DNA of 64,000 nt from JADJPO01 sp963724535. GTDB taxonomy: Bacteria > Actinomycetota > Actinomycetes > Actinomycetales > Kineosporiaceae. The stretch covers positions 73,010 to 137,009 of the forward strand of contig CAVRVD010000026.1 in NCBI GenBank assembly GCA_963724535.1, given 5' to 3'. This document shows, piece by piece, positions 44,792-54,423 of the stretch (positions are counted from its first letter, which is position 1; each line of letters starts with the position of its first letter). Under the pieces are notes generated by a model. It ran no database searches. It was given only the letters and a program-made list of their open reading frames with translations, and was not told the DNA's origin. Both the position numbers and the translations under genes were made by a program.

Positions 44792-44819
44792 ACCAGCAGC
44801 CTACGGCGCGCAAGGATCG

Positions 44820-46919
44820 CTACCGGGGTTCCCGCCATCCCGAGTAGCTGCGTCCGGCCGGTGTTCTCCAGACGGTTCGGCCGGTGACCGGGTCGCGAGC
44901 GGGCGTCAGTGCCCCCCGGGTCTTCAGTCGGTGATGGTGTTCGCACAACGCGTGCAGGTTGCAGTCGCAGGTGGGTCCGGCCTGCGCGCCGTCGCGATCC
45001 CAGGGTCTGATGTGGTCCAGCTCGCACTGCCGGGCTCGTCGCCGACATCCCGGGGCGGCGCAGGTGCCGTCCCGGGCCTGCACGAAGCGGCGCAGCTGCG
45101 GTCCCGGTCGGTAGCTGGGAGTGAAGGTGGACCGCCCGAGGGCAACGATGGTGCCGTGGGCAGGGGAGCCGTCCCGGTCGTCCACGATCGCGCAGCGCCA
45201 CACGCCGTCCGCGGCCAGCTCGCGGGCGAACTGGGCCGGGATCGGTCCGTACCCGTCCAGGGTGCAGGGCGCATCGGACTGTCCGGTCAGCACGGACAAC
45301 GGAACCGTGACCAGGACGCGGGAGCGACTCCGGCAGGCCGACCGACCGGTGGGCCGTAGCAGCCAGTCGGGCAAGGCCGCGTCGGGAGTGAGCGTGTCGG
45401 TCGCTGCCTCCTGCCCGGTGTCCGCCGTCGGCTGCTCCGATTCCGGAACGGAGGAACCTGCTGTGGCGCAGGAGTCAGGTGTGGTGGAGCAGTCAGTGCC
45501 GCTCACTCGTGCCGCAGCCGCAGCGAGGACGTCGGCCAGGACGTCGACCCGGGTTGCAGACGGGAGACGTTGTTCGGGGTCATCGGGGTCCGGGCCGAGT
45601 CGGGGGTTGTCCGGGTCGTCCGGGCGGACGACGGGCGCCGCCCCCGTACGCGCGGCGGCGGTCAGCGCGTTGAGGTCGGCCCGCATCGCTTCGACCTGGT
45701 CGGCGCCGGCGATCAGGGTCATCTGGGCCATGCCGTGGGCCAGGGCGCGGAACCGCAGGCGACGTTCACGACGCTGCTCGGCGGCGGCCTCCTCCGCTGA
45801 CGCGGGGTCGGCTGCGATGACCAGCCGGTCCAGTAGGGACGAGAGCTGGCCGCGGGTGGCGGTTTCGGCGACCGTCCGAGCGGCCTCGTCCGTTCCGGCC
45901 GGGGCGACCAGGGCGGCCTCGACGTCCGGATGGTGGATGCCGGACAGGCCCTGCGCCTTGTCGGTGACCATCACGGCCTTGGCACTGTCGAGACGGCCCT
46001 GCGCCCACAACCGGAACAGCCTCGGCATGGCCACCGGGAGCCAGCGAGCCGCGTGCAGCAGAGCTGCTACAGCATGCCGGGTGGTGCCGGTGGCCAGGGC
46101 GATCTCGGTGGCGGTCGGCCACAGCCCCTCGTCTTCGCCGCCGAACGAGCCGGCGTATCGCTCCCGAAGCTCACCGGCCGCCCGGCACTCCAGGGCGCCC
46201 GCCCAGGCAGCCAGGCGGTGTGCTGCGGACACGGTCGAAAGAACCTGTTCCTCAGTCAGGGCGTCCAGGCGTCCCAGCCGACCCGTGGTCAGTCCCAGGT
46301 CGCCGGTCAGAGCGGAGAGCAAGTGGGCGCTCTGCGGGCCCGGTGCGACACCGTTCAGCCGGGACATCACGTCGGCGACCGTGCCGACCGTGCCCGGGTC
46401 GACGGATCCTTGGGGCATCACGGCCTCCAGGCCGGGACCGCGATCCGTCGGCGGCAGTCCGGCCACCGACCGCAACCGGGCGATCTCGGCCCGGGCTGCG
46501 CTCAAATCCGTCGTTGCGCCGGTGTGCAGTGCGCGCTCTCGAGCCAACTCCCGCTGCAGGATCTGGACCTCCAGCGACAGCGAGGCCGCGGTGGGCGCGA
46601 GCAGCTGGTCGGCTGTGCGAGGTCGCGCAGTGGTGCGGCCGGTGTCGGCCGGCTCGCACAGCTCCACCGGCGGTTCGGGTGCAGGTGATGCCAGCACCTC
46701 GGCCGGGTACTCCAGTGGCGATTCCAGCACGGGAGGGGGTTCGGCTGCCGGCACGTGCGTGTACCGCAGGAACTCGCGGACGGCGGCGTCGTCGTGCGCC
46801 GTCCAGTGCAGGTCAGCCCACTCGGCTATCGGAGTCACACCCCGGGCCGATGTGCGGTGCAGCCGGTCGCGTAGGTCGACCTCAAGGGCCGACGGTGCCG
46901 CACCGCCGCATTCGAACAT
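44820..46919 (-). CDS. DUF222/13E12-type HNH endonuclease
   Basis: 699 residues. The central DUF222 region (about 210-560) is followed by an HNH nuclease at the C-terminus: RDGTCAAPGCRRRARQCELDHIRPWDRDG, then CDCNLHALCEHHHRLKT, with the zinc cysteines and HNH residues visible. The N-terminal 200 residues are Pro/Glu-rich and variable. In M. tuberculosis this is the 13E12 repeat family, several members of which are LexA-controlled. The family is often multi-copy and mobile in actinobacteria. ATG 46919 lies on a palindrome that resembles an SOS box. Confidence 0.85.
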   Translation of the reverse strand: MFECGGAAPSALEVDLRDRLHRTSARGVTPIAEWADLHWTAHDDAAVREFLRYTHVPAAEPPPVLESPLEYPAEVLASPAPEPPVELCEPADTGRTTARPRTADQLLAPTAASLSLEVQILQRELARERALHTGATTDLSAARAEIARLRSVAGLPPTDRGPGLEAVMPQGSVDPGTVGTVADVMSRLNGVAPGPQSAHLLSALTGDLGLTTGRLGRLDALTEEQVLSTVSAAHRLAAWAGALECRAAGELRERYAGSFGGEDEGLWPTATEIALATGTTRHAVAALLHAARWLPVAMPRLFRLWAQGRLDSAKAVMVTDKAQGLSGIHHPDVEAALVAPAGTDEAARTVAETATRGQLSSLLDRLVIAADPASAEEAAAEQRRERRLRFRALAHGMAQMTLIAGADQVEAMRADLNALTAAARTGAAPVVRPDDPDNPRLGPDPDDPEQRLPSATRVDVLADVLAAAAARVSGTDCSTTPDSCATAGSSVPESEQPTADTGQEAATDTLTPDAALPDWLLRPTGRSACRSRSRVLVTVPLSVLTGQSDAPCTLDGYGPIPAQFARELAADGVWRCAIVDDRDGSPAHGTIVALGRSTFTPSYRPGPQLRRFVQARDGTCAAPGCRRRARQCELDHIRPWDRDGAQAGPTCDCNLHALCEHHHRLKTRGALTPARDPVTGRTVWRTPAGRSYSGWREPR

Positions 46920-46931
46920 ATGTCCAGTCTA
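46912..46931 (-). promoter_or_regulatory. SOS-like box overlapping start and -10 of the DUF222/HNH gene
   Basis: TCGAACATATGTCCAG (46912-46927) matches the actinobacterial LexA consensus TCGAACRNNYGTTCGA in its left half and centre; the core GAAC-N4-GTTC has one mismatch (GTCC). On the minus strand TAGACT (46931-46926) is a -10 placed 6 nt from the ATG, so a bound repressor would cover the start. Confidence 0.5.
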
Positions 46932-47044
46932 CACGGAAGCCGTTGCCAGGCAAGGGCACTGCCCCGATCCGCTCGCGCGCGGCGACGTGCACCGGGAAGC
47001 CCACGCCCACCCGGGCGAGCTGCGGACCCTGCACACTGGTCGCT

Positions 47045-48739
47045 GTGGCACACCTCGACGTCAACACCGTCTCGTTCACACTCCCGGACGGCCGCCCGCT
47101 GCTCGACGAGGTGACCTTCCGGATCGGGGACGGGGCGGTGGCCGGTCTGATCGGACCCAACGGCACCGGCAAGACCACCCTGTTGCGGATCATCGCCGGT
47201 GACCTGGCCGCCCACTGCGGCGCGGTGACCGCCAGCGGCAGTCTCGGCGTGATGCGCCAGTTCGTCGGTCAGCCCCCCGTCGACGGCGACGGTCCGGACG
47301 ACGTCCGCGGACTGCTCGTCTCCCTTGCCCCACGGCGGATCCGGGACGCCGCCGCGGCGCTCGAGGCAGCCGAGCTGGCAATGATGACCACGGACGACGA
47401 GCCCACCCAGCTGCGCTACGCCCAGGCGCTGGCCGACTGGGGCGACGTCGGCGGCTACGAGGTCGAGACGCTCTGGGACGTCTGCACCACCGCCGCGCTC
47501 GGCGTGGAGTACACCCGCTGCCAGTACCGCAGCCTGACCACCCTGTCCGGCGGAGAGCAGAAGCGCCTGGCCCTGGAGGCCCTGCTGCGGGGACCGGACG
47601 ACGTGCTGCTGCTCGACGAACCCGACAACTTCCTCGACGTCCCGGGCAAGCGCTGGCTGGAGGCGCGCCTGGCCGAGACGCTCAAGACCGTCCTGCTGGT
47701 CTCGCATGACCGCGAGCTGCTCGCCCGGGCGACCACCCATATCGTGACCCTGGAACCCACGGCGGTCGGAGCCGTCGCCTGGCTGCACGGCGGCTCGTTC
47801 TCCACCTACCCGCAGGCCCGCGCCGACCGGAACTCCCGGTTGGAGGAGCTGCGCCGTCGCTGGGACGAGGAGCACGCCAAGCTGAAGACCCTCGTGCACA
47901 CGTTGCGGGTCAAGGCCGAGTTCAACGACGGCATGGCCTCGCGTTACCAGGCCGCCCAGACCCGGCTGCGCAAGTTCGAGGAGGCCGGCCCGCCGCAACA
48001 GGTCCCGACCGAGTCGAAGGTCACCATGCGGCTGCGAGGTGGACGCACCGGCAAGCGGGCCGTGGTCTGCGAACAGCTGGAGCTGACCGCGCTGATGCGC
48101 CCCTTCGACGCCGAGATCTGGTTCGGCGAGCGGGTCGCCGTCCTCGGGTCCAACGGCTCCGGCAAGTCCCACTTCCTGCGGCTGCTCGCCGCCGGCGGCA
48201 CCGACCCCGAGCCCGAGCACCGTCCGGTCGACGAGACCAGGGTCGACCCGGTGCCGCACACCGGTCGGGCCCGCCTCGGCGCCCGGGTCCGTCCCGGGTG
48301 GTTCGTGCAGACCCACCACCATCCCGAGCTGCGTGGCCGGACTCTGCTGGAGATCCTGCACCGCGGCACCGACCACCGAGCCGGGATGCCCCGCGAGCAG
48401 GCCGCCCGAGCCCTGGACCGGTATGGCCTGGCTCGGGCCTCGGAGCAGACCTTCGACTTCCTCTCCGGCGGGCAGCAGGCCCGGCTGCATATCATGCTGC
48501 TGGAGCTGTCCGGCGCCACCCTGCTGCTGCTCGACGAGCCGACCGACAACCTGGATCTGGACTCGGCCGAGGCGCTCGAGGCGGCGCTGGAGACCTTCGA
48601 GGGCACTGTCCTCGCGGTCACTCACGACCGTTGGTTCGCCCGCGGCTTCGACCGGTTCCTCGTCTTCGGCGCCGATGGCACCGTCTACGACGCCACCGAG
48701 CCGGTCTGGGACGAGTCCCGGGTAGTCCGGGAACGCTGA
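47045..48739 (+). CDS. ABC-F family ATPase
   Basis: 564 residues, two ABC domains and no membrane part. First: GPNGTGKTTLLRI, LSGGEQKRLALEALL, LLLDEPDNFLD. Second: GSNGSGKSHFLRLL, LSGGQQARLHIMLLE, LLLDEPTDNLDLD. The linker (PQARADRNSRLEELRRRW) is of ABC-F type. The second Walker A has Ser-His after the Lys in place of Thr/Ser. Members act on ribosomes: translation factors or antibiotic resistance. GTG 47045 is chosen, as the ORF upstream runs into the divergent nuclease gene. Confidence 0.88.
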   Translation: MAHLDVNTVSFTLPDGRPLLDEVTFRIGDGAVAGLIGPNGTGKTTLLRIIAGDLAAHCGAVTASGSLGVMRQFVGQPPVDGDGPDDVRGLLVSLAPRRIRDAAAALEAAELAMMTTDDEPTQLRYAQALADWGDVGGYEVETLWDVCTTAALGVEYTRCQYRSLTTLSGGEQKRLALEALLRGPDDVLLLDEPDNFLDVPGKRWLEARLAETLKTVLLVSHDRELLARATTHIVTLEPTAVGAVAWLHGGSFSTYPQARADRNSRLEELRRRWDEEHAKLKTLVHTLRVKAEFNDGMASRYQAAQTRLRKFEEAGPPQQVPTESKVTMRLRGGRTGKRAVVCEQLELTALMRPFDAEIWFGERVAVLGSNGSGKSHFLRLLAAGGTDPEPEHRPVDETRVDPVPHTGRARLGARVRPGWFVQTHHHPELRGRTLLEILHRGTDHRAGMPREQAARALDRYGLARASEQTFDFLSGGQQARLHIMLLELSGATLLLLDEPTDNLDLDSAEALEAALETFEGTVLAVTHDRWFARGFDRFLVFGADGTVYDATEPVWDESRVVRER

Positions 48740-48807
48740 CCAACGTCTGCCCCCCGACGAGCGGGTCGGCACGAGGATCGACCCAGGCTGACGTTGAGGA
48801 GTCGCCG

Positions 48808-51501
48808 ATGACACGGCAGGTACAGCAGGCAGAGCCCGCGAAGCGGACCCGGTGGCACGCCGCCGGGGTCGCCGACCTGGCCGACCGGTTCGGCACCCCG
48901 ATCGAGACCGGTCTGGACGACGCGGCGGCGCGCGCCGCGTTGGAGGAGCACGGCCCGAACGAGCTGCCCGAGCCACGGCGCCGCGGTCTGGGGCGGATGC
49001 TGGTCGACCAGCTCGCCGATTTCATGATTATCGTTCTGATCGCGGCCGCCGCGGTCTCCGGCCTGGTCGGCGAGCCCGTCGACACGATCGCGATCGTTGT
49101 CATCGTGCTGCTCAACGCGGTGCTGGGCGTCGTCCAGGAGTACCGGGCCGACCAGGCGATGTCGGCGCTGCGCACGATGGCCGCCCCGCAGGCGACCGTG
49201 CGCCGCGACGGCCGCCCGGTCCAGGTGCCGGCCCGCGAGGTGGTGCCCGGCGACGTGGTGCTGCTGGAGGCCGGCAACGTCGTTCCTGCCGACGTCCGCC
49301 TGGTCGAGGCGGCCCGGCTGGCCGCCCAGGAGGCCGCCATGACCGGGGAGTCGCTCCCGGTCGAGAAGGACTGCGACGTCATCGAGTCCGGGGCCGACGG
49401 CGAGGTTGACCACGTGCCGTTGGCCGACCAGACCAACATGGCGTTCAAGGGGACGACGATCAGCGCGGGCCGAGGTGTCGGCCTGGCCGTGGCGACCGGC
49501 CAGGACACCGAGCTCGGAGCGATCGCGCGGATGCTCGGCAGCACGGCGACCGTGAAGACACCGCTGCAGCGCCGACTCGCCCGGTTCGGCACCGTGCTGG
49601 CGCTCGCCGTCCTGGTGATCTGCCTCGTGGTCTTCCTGGCCGGCCTGGCGCGCGGCGAGGACCCGGCGCTGGTCTTCCTCACCGCGGTGAGTCTCGCCGT
49701 CGCCGCGATCCCCGAGGCGCTGCCCGCGGTCGTGGCGATCTCCCTGGCCCTGGGCGCCTACCGGATGGTGGGCCAGCACGCGCTGATCCGGCGGCTGCCG
49801 GCGGTGGAGACGCTCGGGTCGATCACGACGATCTGCTCGGACAAGACCGGCACCCTGACCGAGAACCGGATGCGGGTCGAGTCGGTGGTCGCCGACGGCG
49901 AGGACGCCGTGCGCCGGCTGTGGGAGTGCGCCGTGCTCTGCAACGACGCGCAACCCGGCACCGCCGCCGGCGGGGGAGGCGGTGAGGTCGTCGGCGAGCC
50001 CACCGAGGTGGCACTGGTCGAGGGGGCGCTGGCCGCCGGAGTGGACGTCGTCGGGCTGCGTCGGGGCTCGCCCAGGGTCGGCGAGCTGCCCTTCGACTCC
50101 GACCGCAAGCGGATGAGCACCCTGCACCCGCTGGATGGCGACCGGGTTCGGGTCTGCGTCAAGGGAGCGCCCGAGGTGGTCCTGGAGCGGACGACCCACT
50201 GGCTGACCGCCACCGGCGTGCAGGTGCTGCCCGCCGCGGTACGCCACGACCTCGAGGAGCGCATTCGGGCCCTGGCCGCTGACGGCATGCGGGTGCTCGC
50301 GGTCGCCGAGGCGCGCCGCCGGATCGCACCGGTGGACGACGTGGACGACCACGTCGAGACGGACCTGACCCTGCTCGGCCTGGTCGCCCTGATGGACCCG
50401 CCCCGGGCCGAGGCGTTCGACGCCGTCCAGGGCTGCCGCCAGGCCGGGATCACACCGGTGATGATCACCGGTGACCACCCTGCGACCGCCCGCGCGATCG
50501 CCGCCCGCCTGGGAATCTGCGAGACGGGCCCGGACGACGACGCCCTGGTGTTGACCGGGTCCGAGCTGGCCGGGCTGGACGACGCGGCGCTCGCCGAGCG
50601 GGTCCGCGACGTCCGGGTCTACGCGCGCGTCGACCCGGCCCAGAAGATCCGGATCGTCGCCGCGCTGCAGGAGGACGGCGAGCTGGTGGCGATGACCGGG
50701 GACGGGGTCAACGACGCCCCAGCGCTCAAGCGCGCCGACATCGGGATCGCCATGGGCCGGGGCGGCACCGACGTGGCCCGCGAGGCGGCCGCCATGGTGC
50801 TGCTCGACGACAACTTCGCCACGATCGTGCACGCGGTGGGCGAAGGCCGGCGGATCTACGACAACATCCGCAAGTTCGTGAAGTACACCATGACGTCCAA
50901 CTCCGGTGAGATCTGGCTGATCTTCACCGCACCGTTCATCGGGCTGCCGCTACCGCTGCTGCCGATCCACATCCTCTGGGTGAACCTGGTCACCGACGGG
51001 CTGCCCGGGATCATGCTCGCCCGGGAGTCCGCCGAGCCCGACGTGATGCGCCGCCGGCCCCGGCCGCCTTCCGAGAGCGTCTTCGCGCACGGCCTGTGGC
51101 AGCACGTGATCTGGGTGGGCCTGCTGATGGGCGGGGTCTGCCTGGCCGTGCAGGCGCTCGCCCGGCAGGCCGGCGCCCCGTGGCAGACCATGGTGTTCAC
51201 CGTGCTGACCCTGTCCCAGCTGGGCCACGTGCTGGCGATTCGCTCCGAGCGAGACCCGTTGTGGCGCCTGGGAGTACGGTCCAACCCGTGGCTGATGTTC
51301 ACCGTGGTCGGCACTGTCGTGCTGCAGCTGGCCACCATCTACGTACCGGCGCTGAACGGGATCTTCGCCACCGAGCCGTTGTCGATCGGCGAGCTCGCCG
51401 TCTGCCTGGCCGTCTCGGGCGTCGTCTACGTCGCGGTCGAGGTGGAGAAGGCCGTGCGCCGCGCCCGGCACCCGGGTCCGCGTTCGCCGGCTACCCGGTG
51501 A
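48808..51501 (+). CDS. P-type ATPase, Ca2+/cation (P2) type
   Basis: 897 residues. TGES (179-182), PEALP in M4 (302-306), the phosphorylated Asp in DKTGT (D345), the nucleotide region KGAPEVVLERTTHW, and MITGDHPATARAIA and MTGDGVNDAPALK are all present. PEALP in M4 with the C-terminal ISPEL-like block (TSNSGEIWLIFTAPFIGLPLPLLPIHILWVNLVTDGLPG) fits the Ca2+-ATPase branch (PMR1/SERCA-like, IIA). Export of Ca2+ or Mn2+ is likely; the ion is inferred. ATG 48808 follows GAGGAGT. Confidence 0.88.
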   Translation: MTRQVQQAEPAKRTRWHAAGVADLADRFGTPIETGLDDAAARAALEEHGPNELPEPRRRGLGRMLVDQLADFMIIVLIAAAAVSGLVGEPVDTIAIVVIVLLNAVLGVVQEYRADQAMSALRTMAAPQATVRRDGRPVQVPAREVVPGDVVLLEAGNVVPADVRLVEAARLAAQEAAMTGESLPVEKDCDVIESGADGEVDHVPLADQTNMAFKGTTISAGRGVGLAVATGQDTELGAIARMLGSTATVKTPLQRRLARFGTVLALAVLVICLVVFLAGLARGEDPALVFLTAVSLAVAAIPEALPAVVAISLALGAYRMVGQHALIRRLPAVETLGSITTICSDKTGTLTENRMRVESVVADGEDAVRRLWECAVLCNDAQPGTAAGGGGGEVVGEPTEVALVEGALAAGVDVVGLRRGSPRVGELPFDSDRKRMSTLHPLDGDRVRVCVKGAPEVVLERTTHWLTATGVQVLPAAVRHDLEERIRALAADGMRVLAVAEARRRIAPVDDVDDHVETDLTLLGLVALMDPPRAEAFDAVQGCRQAGITPVMITGDHPATARAIAARLGICETGPDDDALVLTGSELAGLDDAALAERVRDVRVYARVDPAQKIRIVAALQEDGELVAMTGDGVNDAPALKRADIGIAMGRGGTDVAREAAAMVLLDDNFATIVHAVGEGRRIYDNIRKFVKYTMTSNSGEIWLIFTAPFIGLPLPLLPIHILWVNLVTDGLPGIMLARESAEPDVMRRRPRPPSESVFAHGLWQHVIWVGLLMGGVCLAVQALARQAGAPWQTMVFTVLTLSQLGHVLAIRSERDPLWRLGVRSNPWLMFTVVGTVVLQLATIYVPALNGIFATEPLSIGELAVCLAVSGVVYVAVEVEKAVRRARHPGPRSPATR

Positions 51502-51527
51502 CCCGCGCCACGGGACACGAGCACGTT

Positions 51528-51557
51528 TTGACCCTCCGGCGGCTCCCCAGGTAGCCT
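51528..51557 (+). promoter_or_regulatory. Promoter of the rplM-rpsI operon
   Basis: -35 TTGACC (51528-51533), 18-nt spacer, -10 TAGCCT (51552-51557). The leader is about 125 nt. It contains CCGGC (51622-51626) with GCCGG (51641-51645) around the palindrome ACCGATCGGT. This may fold as a leader hairpin, as expected for autoregulated L13 operons. Confidence 0.55.
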
Positions 51558-51688
51558 GTCTCGTCGTTGTGGCACCGCGTGTCGAGCGGCCGTGAAGAGC
51601 GGTCCACACTCCCGCGCCCGGCCGGCGAACCGATCGGTGAGCCGGTGGTGTCACGCAACACTTCCTGACGAGGACGAAGGTTACGACC

Positions 51689-52132
51689 GTGCGCACGTTC
51701 ACTCCCAAGGCCGGCGACGTCGAGCGCCGCTGGCACGTCATCGACGCGACCGACGTCGTCCTCGGCCGGCTCGCCTCGCAGGTCGCCGTCCTTCTGCGTG
51801 GCAAGCACAAGCCGGTCTTCGCCGCCCACGTCGACACCGGTGACTTCGTGATCATCGTCAACGCCGACAAGGTCGCCCTGACCGGCAACAAGCGGGAGCA
51901 GAAGCAGGCCTACCGGCACTCGGGCTACCCCGGGGGTCTGCGCGCCGTCGGCTACGCCGACCTGCTGGCATCCCGTCCCGATCGGGCCGTGGAGAAGGCG
52001 GTGCGCGGCATGCTGCCGAAGAACTCCCTCGGTCGCGCCCAGCTGGCCAAGCTGAAGGTCTACGCCGGCCCCGAGCACCCGCACCAGGCCCAGAAGCCCA
52101 TCCCGTTCGAGATCACCCAGGTCGCGCAGTAA
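51689..52132 (+). CDS. rplM: 50S ribosomal protein L13
   Basis: 147 residues, full length. Signatures: MRTFTPKAGDVERRWHVIDATDVVLGRLASQVA, LRGKHKPVFAAHVDTGDFVIIVNADKVALTGNK and RAVEKAVRGMLPKNSLGRAQLAKLKVYAG. GTG start with GAAGG. First gene of the rplM-rpsI pair, 46 nt ahead of rpsI. Confidence 0.98.
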   Translation: MRTFTPKAGDVERRWHVIDATDVVLGRLASQVAVLLRGKHKPVFAAHVDTGDFVIIVNADKVALTGNKREQKQAYRHSGYPGGLRAVGYADLLASRPDRAVEKAVRGMLPKNSLGRAQLAKLKVYAGPEHPHQAQKPIPFEITQVAQ

Positions 52133-52178
52133 CAGCGTCACCGACAGCGACGACCCGAAGCAGCACCCGAGGAGAGAC

Positions 52179-52718
52179 GTGGCCGACACCACCGCCGAGT
52201 CGACCGAGCCGACCGACAGCAAGATCGACACAGCACCCGAGACGGACGTCGCCGCCGCGGCCGCCGAGGATGCGCCGAGCAGCTACAGCACGGTCAGCCC
52301 GGCCCCGCGCAACAGCGGCGCCGGGATCACCGCTCCGGGAGCTGCGACCGGCCGCCGCAAGGAGGCGATCGCCCGGGTCAGGTTGGTCCCCGGCAGCGGC
52401 ACCTGGAAGATCAACGGCCGCACCTTGGAGGAGTACTTCCCGAACAAGGTGCACCAGCAGCTGGTCAGCGACCCGTTCCGGACCACCGAGACCGAGGGCC
52501 GGTTCGACGTCCTCGCCCGGATCCATGGCGGCGGCGCCTCCGGCCAGGCCGGGGCGCTGCGCCTAGGCGTGGCCCGGGCGCTGAACGGCATCGACGTGGA
52601 CGCCAACCGGCCGAGCCTGAAGAGAGCTGGCTTCCTGACCCGTGACGCCCGGGTCAAGGAGCGCAAGAAGGCCGGACTCAAGAAGGCGCGCAAGGCTCCC
52701 CAGTACAGCAAGCGCTGA
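52179..52718 (+). CDS. rpsI: 30S ribosomal protein S9
   Basis: 179 residues, longer than the about 130 of most S9 proteins. The extra N-terminal about 55 residues are acidic, Thr/Ala/Glu-rich and presumably disordered. The conserved part is TGRRKEAIARVRLVPGSG..., with the basic end KAGLKKARKAPQYSKR that reaches the ribosomal P site. A GTG start follows GGAGAG. N-terminal extensions of S9 are common in actinobacteria. Confidence 0.97.
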   Translation: MADTTAESTEPTDSKIDTAPETDVAAAAAEDAPSSYSTVSPAPRNSGAGITAPGAATGRRKEAIARVRLVPGSGTWKINGRTLEEYFPNKVHQQLVSDPFRTTETEGRFDVLARIHGGGASGQAGALRLGVARALNGIDVDANRPSLKRAGFLTRDARVKERKKAGLKKARKAPQYSKR

Positions 52719-52729
52719 CCCGGCGCGCC

Positions 52730-54085
52730 ATGGGACGTCTGTTCGGCACCGACGGCGTCCGGGGCCTGGCCAACCGCGACGTCACCGCGGAGCTCGCCCT
52801 CGACCTGTCCGTTGCCGCCGCACATGTGCTCGGTGAGGTGGGTGCCTTCGCCGGTCGCCGTCCGCAGGCGGTGGTGGGGCGTGACCCGCGCGCCTCCGGC
52901 GAGTTCCTCTCCGCCGCTGTGGTGGCCGGCCTGGCCAGCGCTGGGGTCGACGTCCACGATGCCGCGGTGGTGCCCACGCCCGCAGTGGCCGCCCTGGTCG
53001 CCGATATCGGTGCCGACCTGGGCGTGATGTTGTCCGCCTCGCACAACCCGATGCCGGACAACGGGATCAAGTTCTTCGCCAAGGGAGGGCACAAGCTGCC
53101 CGACGAGGTCGAGGACGCCATCGAGGCCCGGCTGCGTGAGGACTGGCGGCGTCCGACCGGCGCCGACGTCGGTCGGGTGCTCCCGATGCCGGACGCCACC
53201 GGCCGATACGTCACCCGGCTGCTGGCGAGCCTGCCGCACCGGCTGGACGGGCTCAAGGTCGTCGTCGACTGTGCGCACGGTGCCGCCAGCGTCGCCGCGC
53301 CGGCGGCGCTGCGCGGAGCCGGCGCCGACGTCATCGTGATCGGCGCCGAGCCGGACGGGCGCAACATCAACGACGACTACGGGTCCACGCACCTGGAGCA
53401 CCTGCGTGACGCGGTGGTGAGCAACGAGGCGCACGTGGGCATCGCCCACGACGGGGACGCCGACCGGTGCCTGGCGATCGACCATCTCGGTCGGGACGTG
53501 GACGGTGACCAGATCATGGCGGTCCTCGCCCTGGCCTTCCGGGACCGGGGCGCCTTGCGCGAGGACACCTTGGTCGCCACCGTGATGAGCAACCTCGGAC
53601 TGATCCTGGCCATGCAGCGCGAGGGGATCCGGGTGGTCCAGACCCCGGTCGGGGACCGCTATGTGCTCGAGGAGATGCGCCGCGGTGGCTACACCCTCGG
53701 CGGGGAGCAGTCCGGGCATGTGGTGATGCTCGACCAGGCCACCACCGGGGACGGGCTGCTGACCGCGCTGCACCTGCTGGCCCGGATGGCCCAGACCGGA
53801 CGGTCCCTGGCCGACCTGGCCGCCGTGATGGAGCGGTTGCCGCAGGTACTGGTCAACGTCCCCGGCGTCGACAGGACCCGAGCCTCGGGGGCCTGCATGG
53901 ACACCCGGCTCGCGGCGGCGGTGGCCGAGGCCGAGGCGGAGCTGGACGGCACCGGTCGGGTGCTGCTGCGACCCTCCGGCACCGAGCCGCTGGTCCGGGT
54001 GATGGTCGAGGCCGCCGAGGCCGGCCAGGCCCGGCGGGTAGCCGACGACCTCGCGGTCGTGGTCCGGGAGCGGCTGGCGCTCTAG
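52730..54085 (+). CDS. glmM: Phosphoglucosamine mutase
   Basis: 451 residues. It converts glucosamine-6-phosphate to glucosamine-1-phosphate for peptidoglycan. MGRLFGTDGVRGLAN opens the protein; the phosphoserine is S104 in LSASHNPMPDNGIKFF; DGDADRCLAIDHLG binds Mg2+; the sugar-phosphate loop is LLRPSGTEPLVRVMVE. The position after rpsI is usual in actinobacteria. The glmS gene that often follows is absent from the window. Confidence 0.97.
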   Translation: MGRLFGTDGVRGLANRDVTAELALDLSVAAAHVLGEVGAFAGRRPQAVVGRDPRASGEFLSAAVVAGLASAGVDVHDAAVVPTPAVAALVADIGADLGVMLSASHNPMPDNGIKFFAKGGHKLPDEVEDAIEARLREDWRRPTGADVGRVLPMPDATGRYVTRLLASLPHRLDGLKVVVDCAHGAASVAAPAALRGAGADVIVIGAEPDGRNINDDYGSTHLEHLRDAVVSNEAHVGIAHDGDADRCLAIDHLGRDVDGDQIMAVLALAFRDRGALREDTLVATVMSNLGLILAMQREGIRVVQTPVGDRYVLEEMRRGGYTLGGEQSGHVVMLDQATTGDGLLTALHLLARMAQTGRSLADLAAVMERLPQVLVNVPGVDRTRASGACMDTRLAAAVAEAEAELDGTGRVLLRPSGTEPLVRVMVEAAEAGQARRVADDLAVVVRERLAL

Positions 54086-54202
54086 CCACCTGGGGCTGCC
54101 TTGGTCGACGGCGCCGAACATCATCGGCACGTACAACGGATGGACCGGGCCGACCCGGCACCGTAGTCGGTCGGTCCGGTCCCCGGATCGGAGGCCGTGG
54201 AC

Positions 54203-54374
54203 ATGAGCGACCACGAGTCGTACGACCCCGAAGCGGCCCGCGCCATCGGTGGTCTCGTTCTGGCCGCCGGCTTTCTGGCGTGGGAGCGCCCCTGGGAGCC
54301 CGATCCGCCTGACCTGGCGGAGAGGACCGAGCAGTTCGTCGGGAGATCCGCAAGGACTGGGGCCTGGACGACTG
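54203..54374 (+). pseudogene. Small gene with probable frameshift, between glmM and coaA
   Basis: ATG 54203 has an excellent GGAGG (54190-54194) 8 nt before it. The frame opens MSDHESYDPEAARAIG and runs to RTEQFVG; it then continues without sense into the antisense of coaA (to 54595). In another frame the DNA reads EIRKDWGLDD and stops at 54372-54374, so a 1-nt shift near 54335-54345 would give a natural end. It may be a decayed small antitoxin-like gene or a sequencing slip. Confidence 0.35.
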
Positions 54375-54423
54375 ATGCCTGGCCGGTGGAGATCCGCGTG
54401 TGGGGTTCAGGGCGGCCGACAGG

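Noticed and set aside
44820..46919. Phage or insertion-sequence origin for the DUF222/HNH region
   Set aside because: No transposase, integrase, terminal repeat or target duplication is seen next to it.
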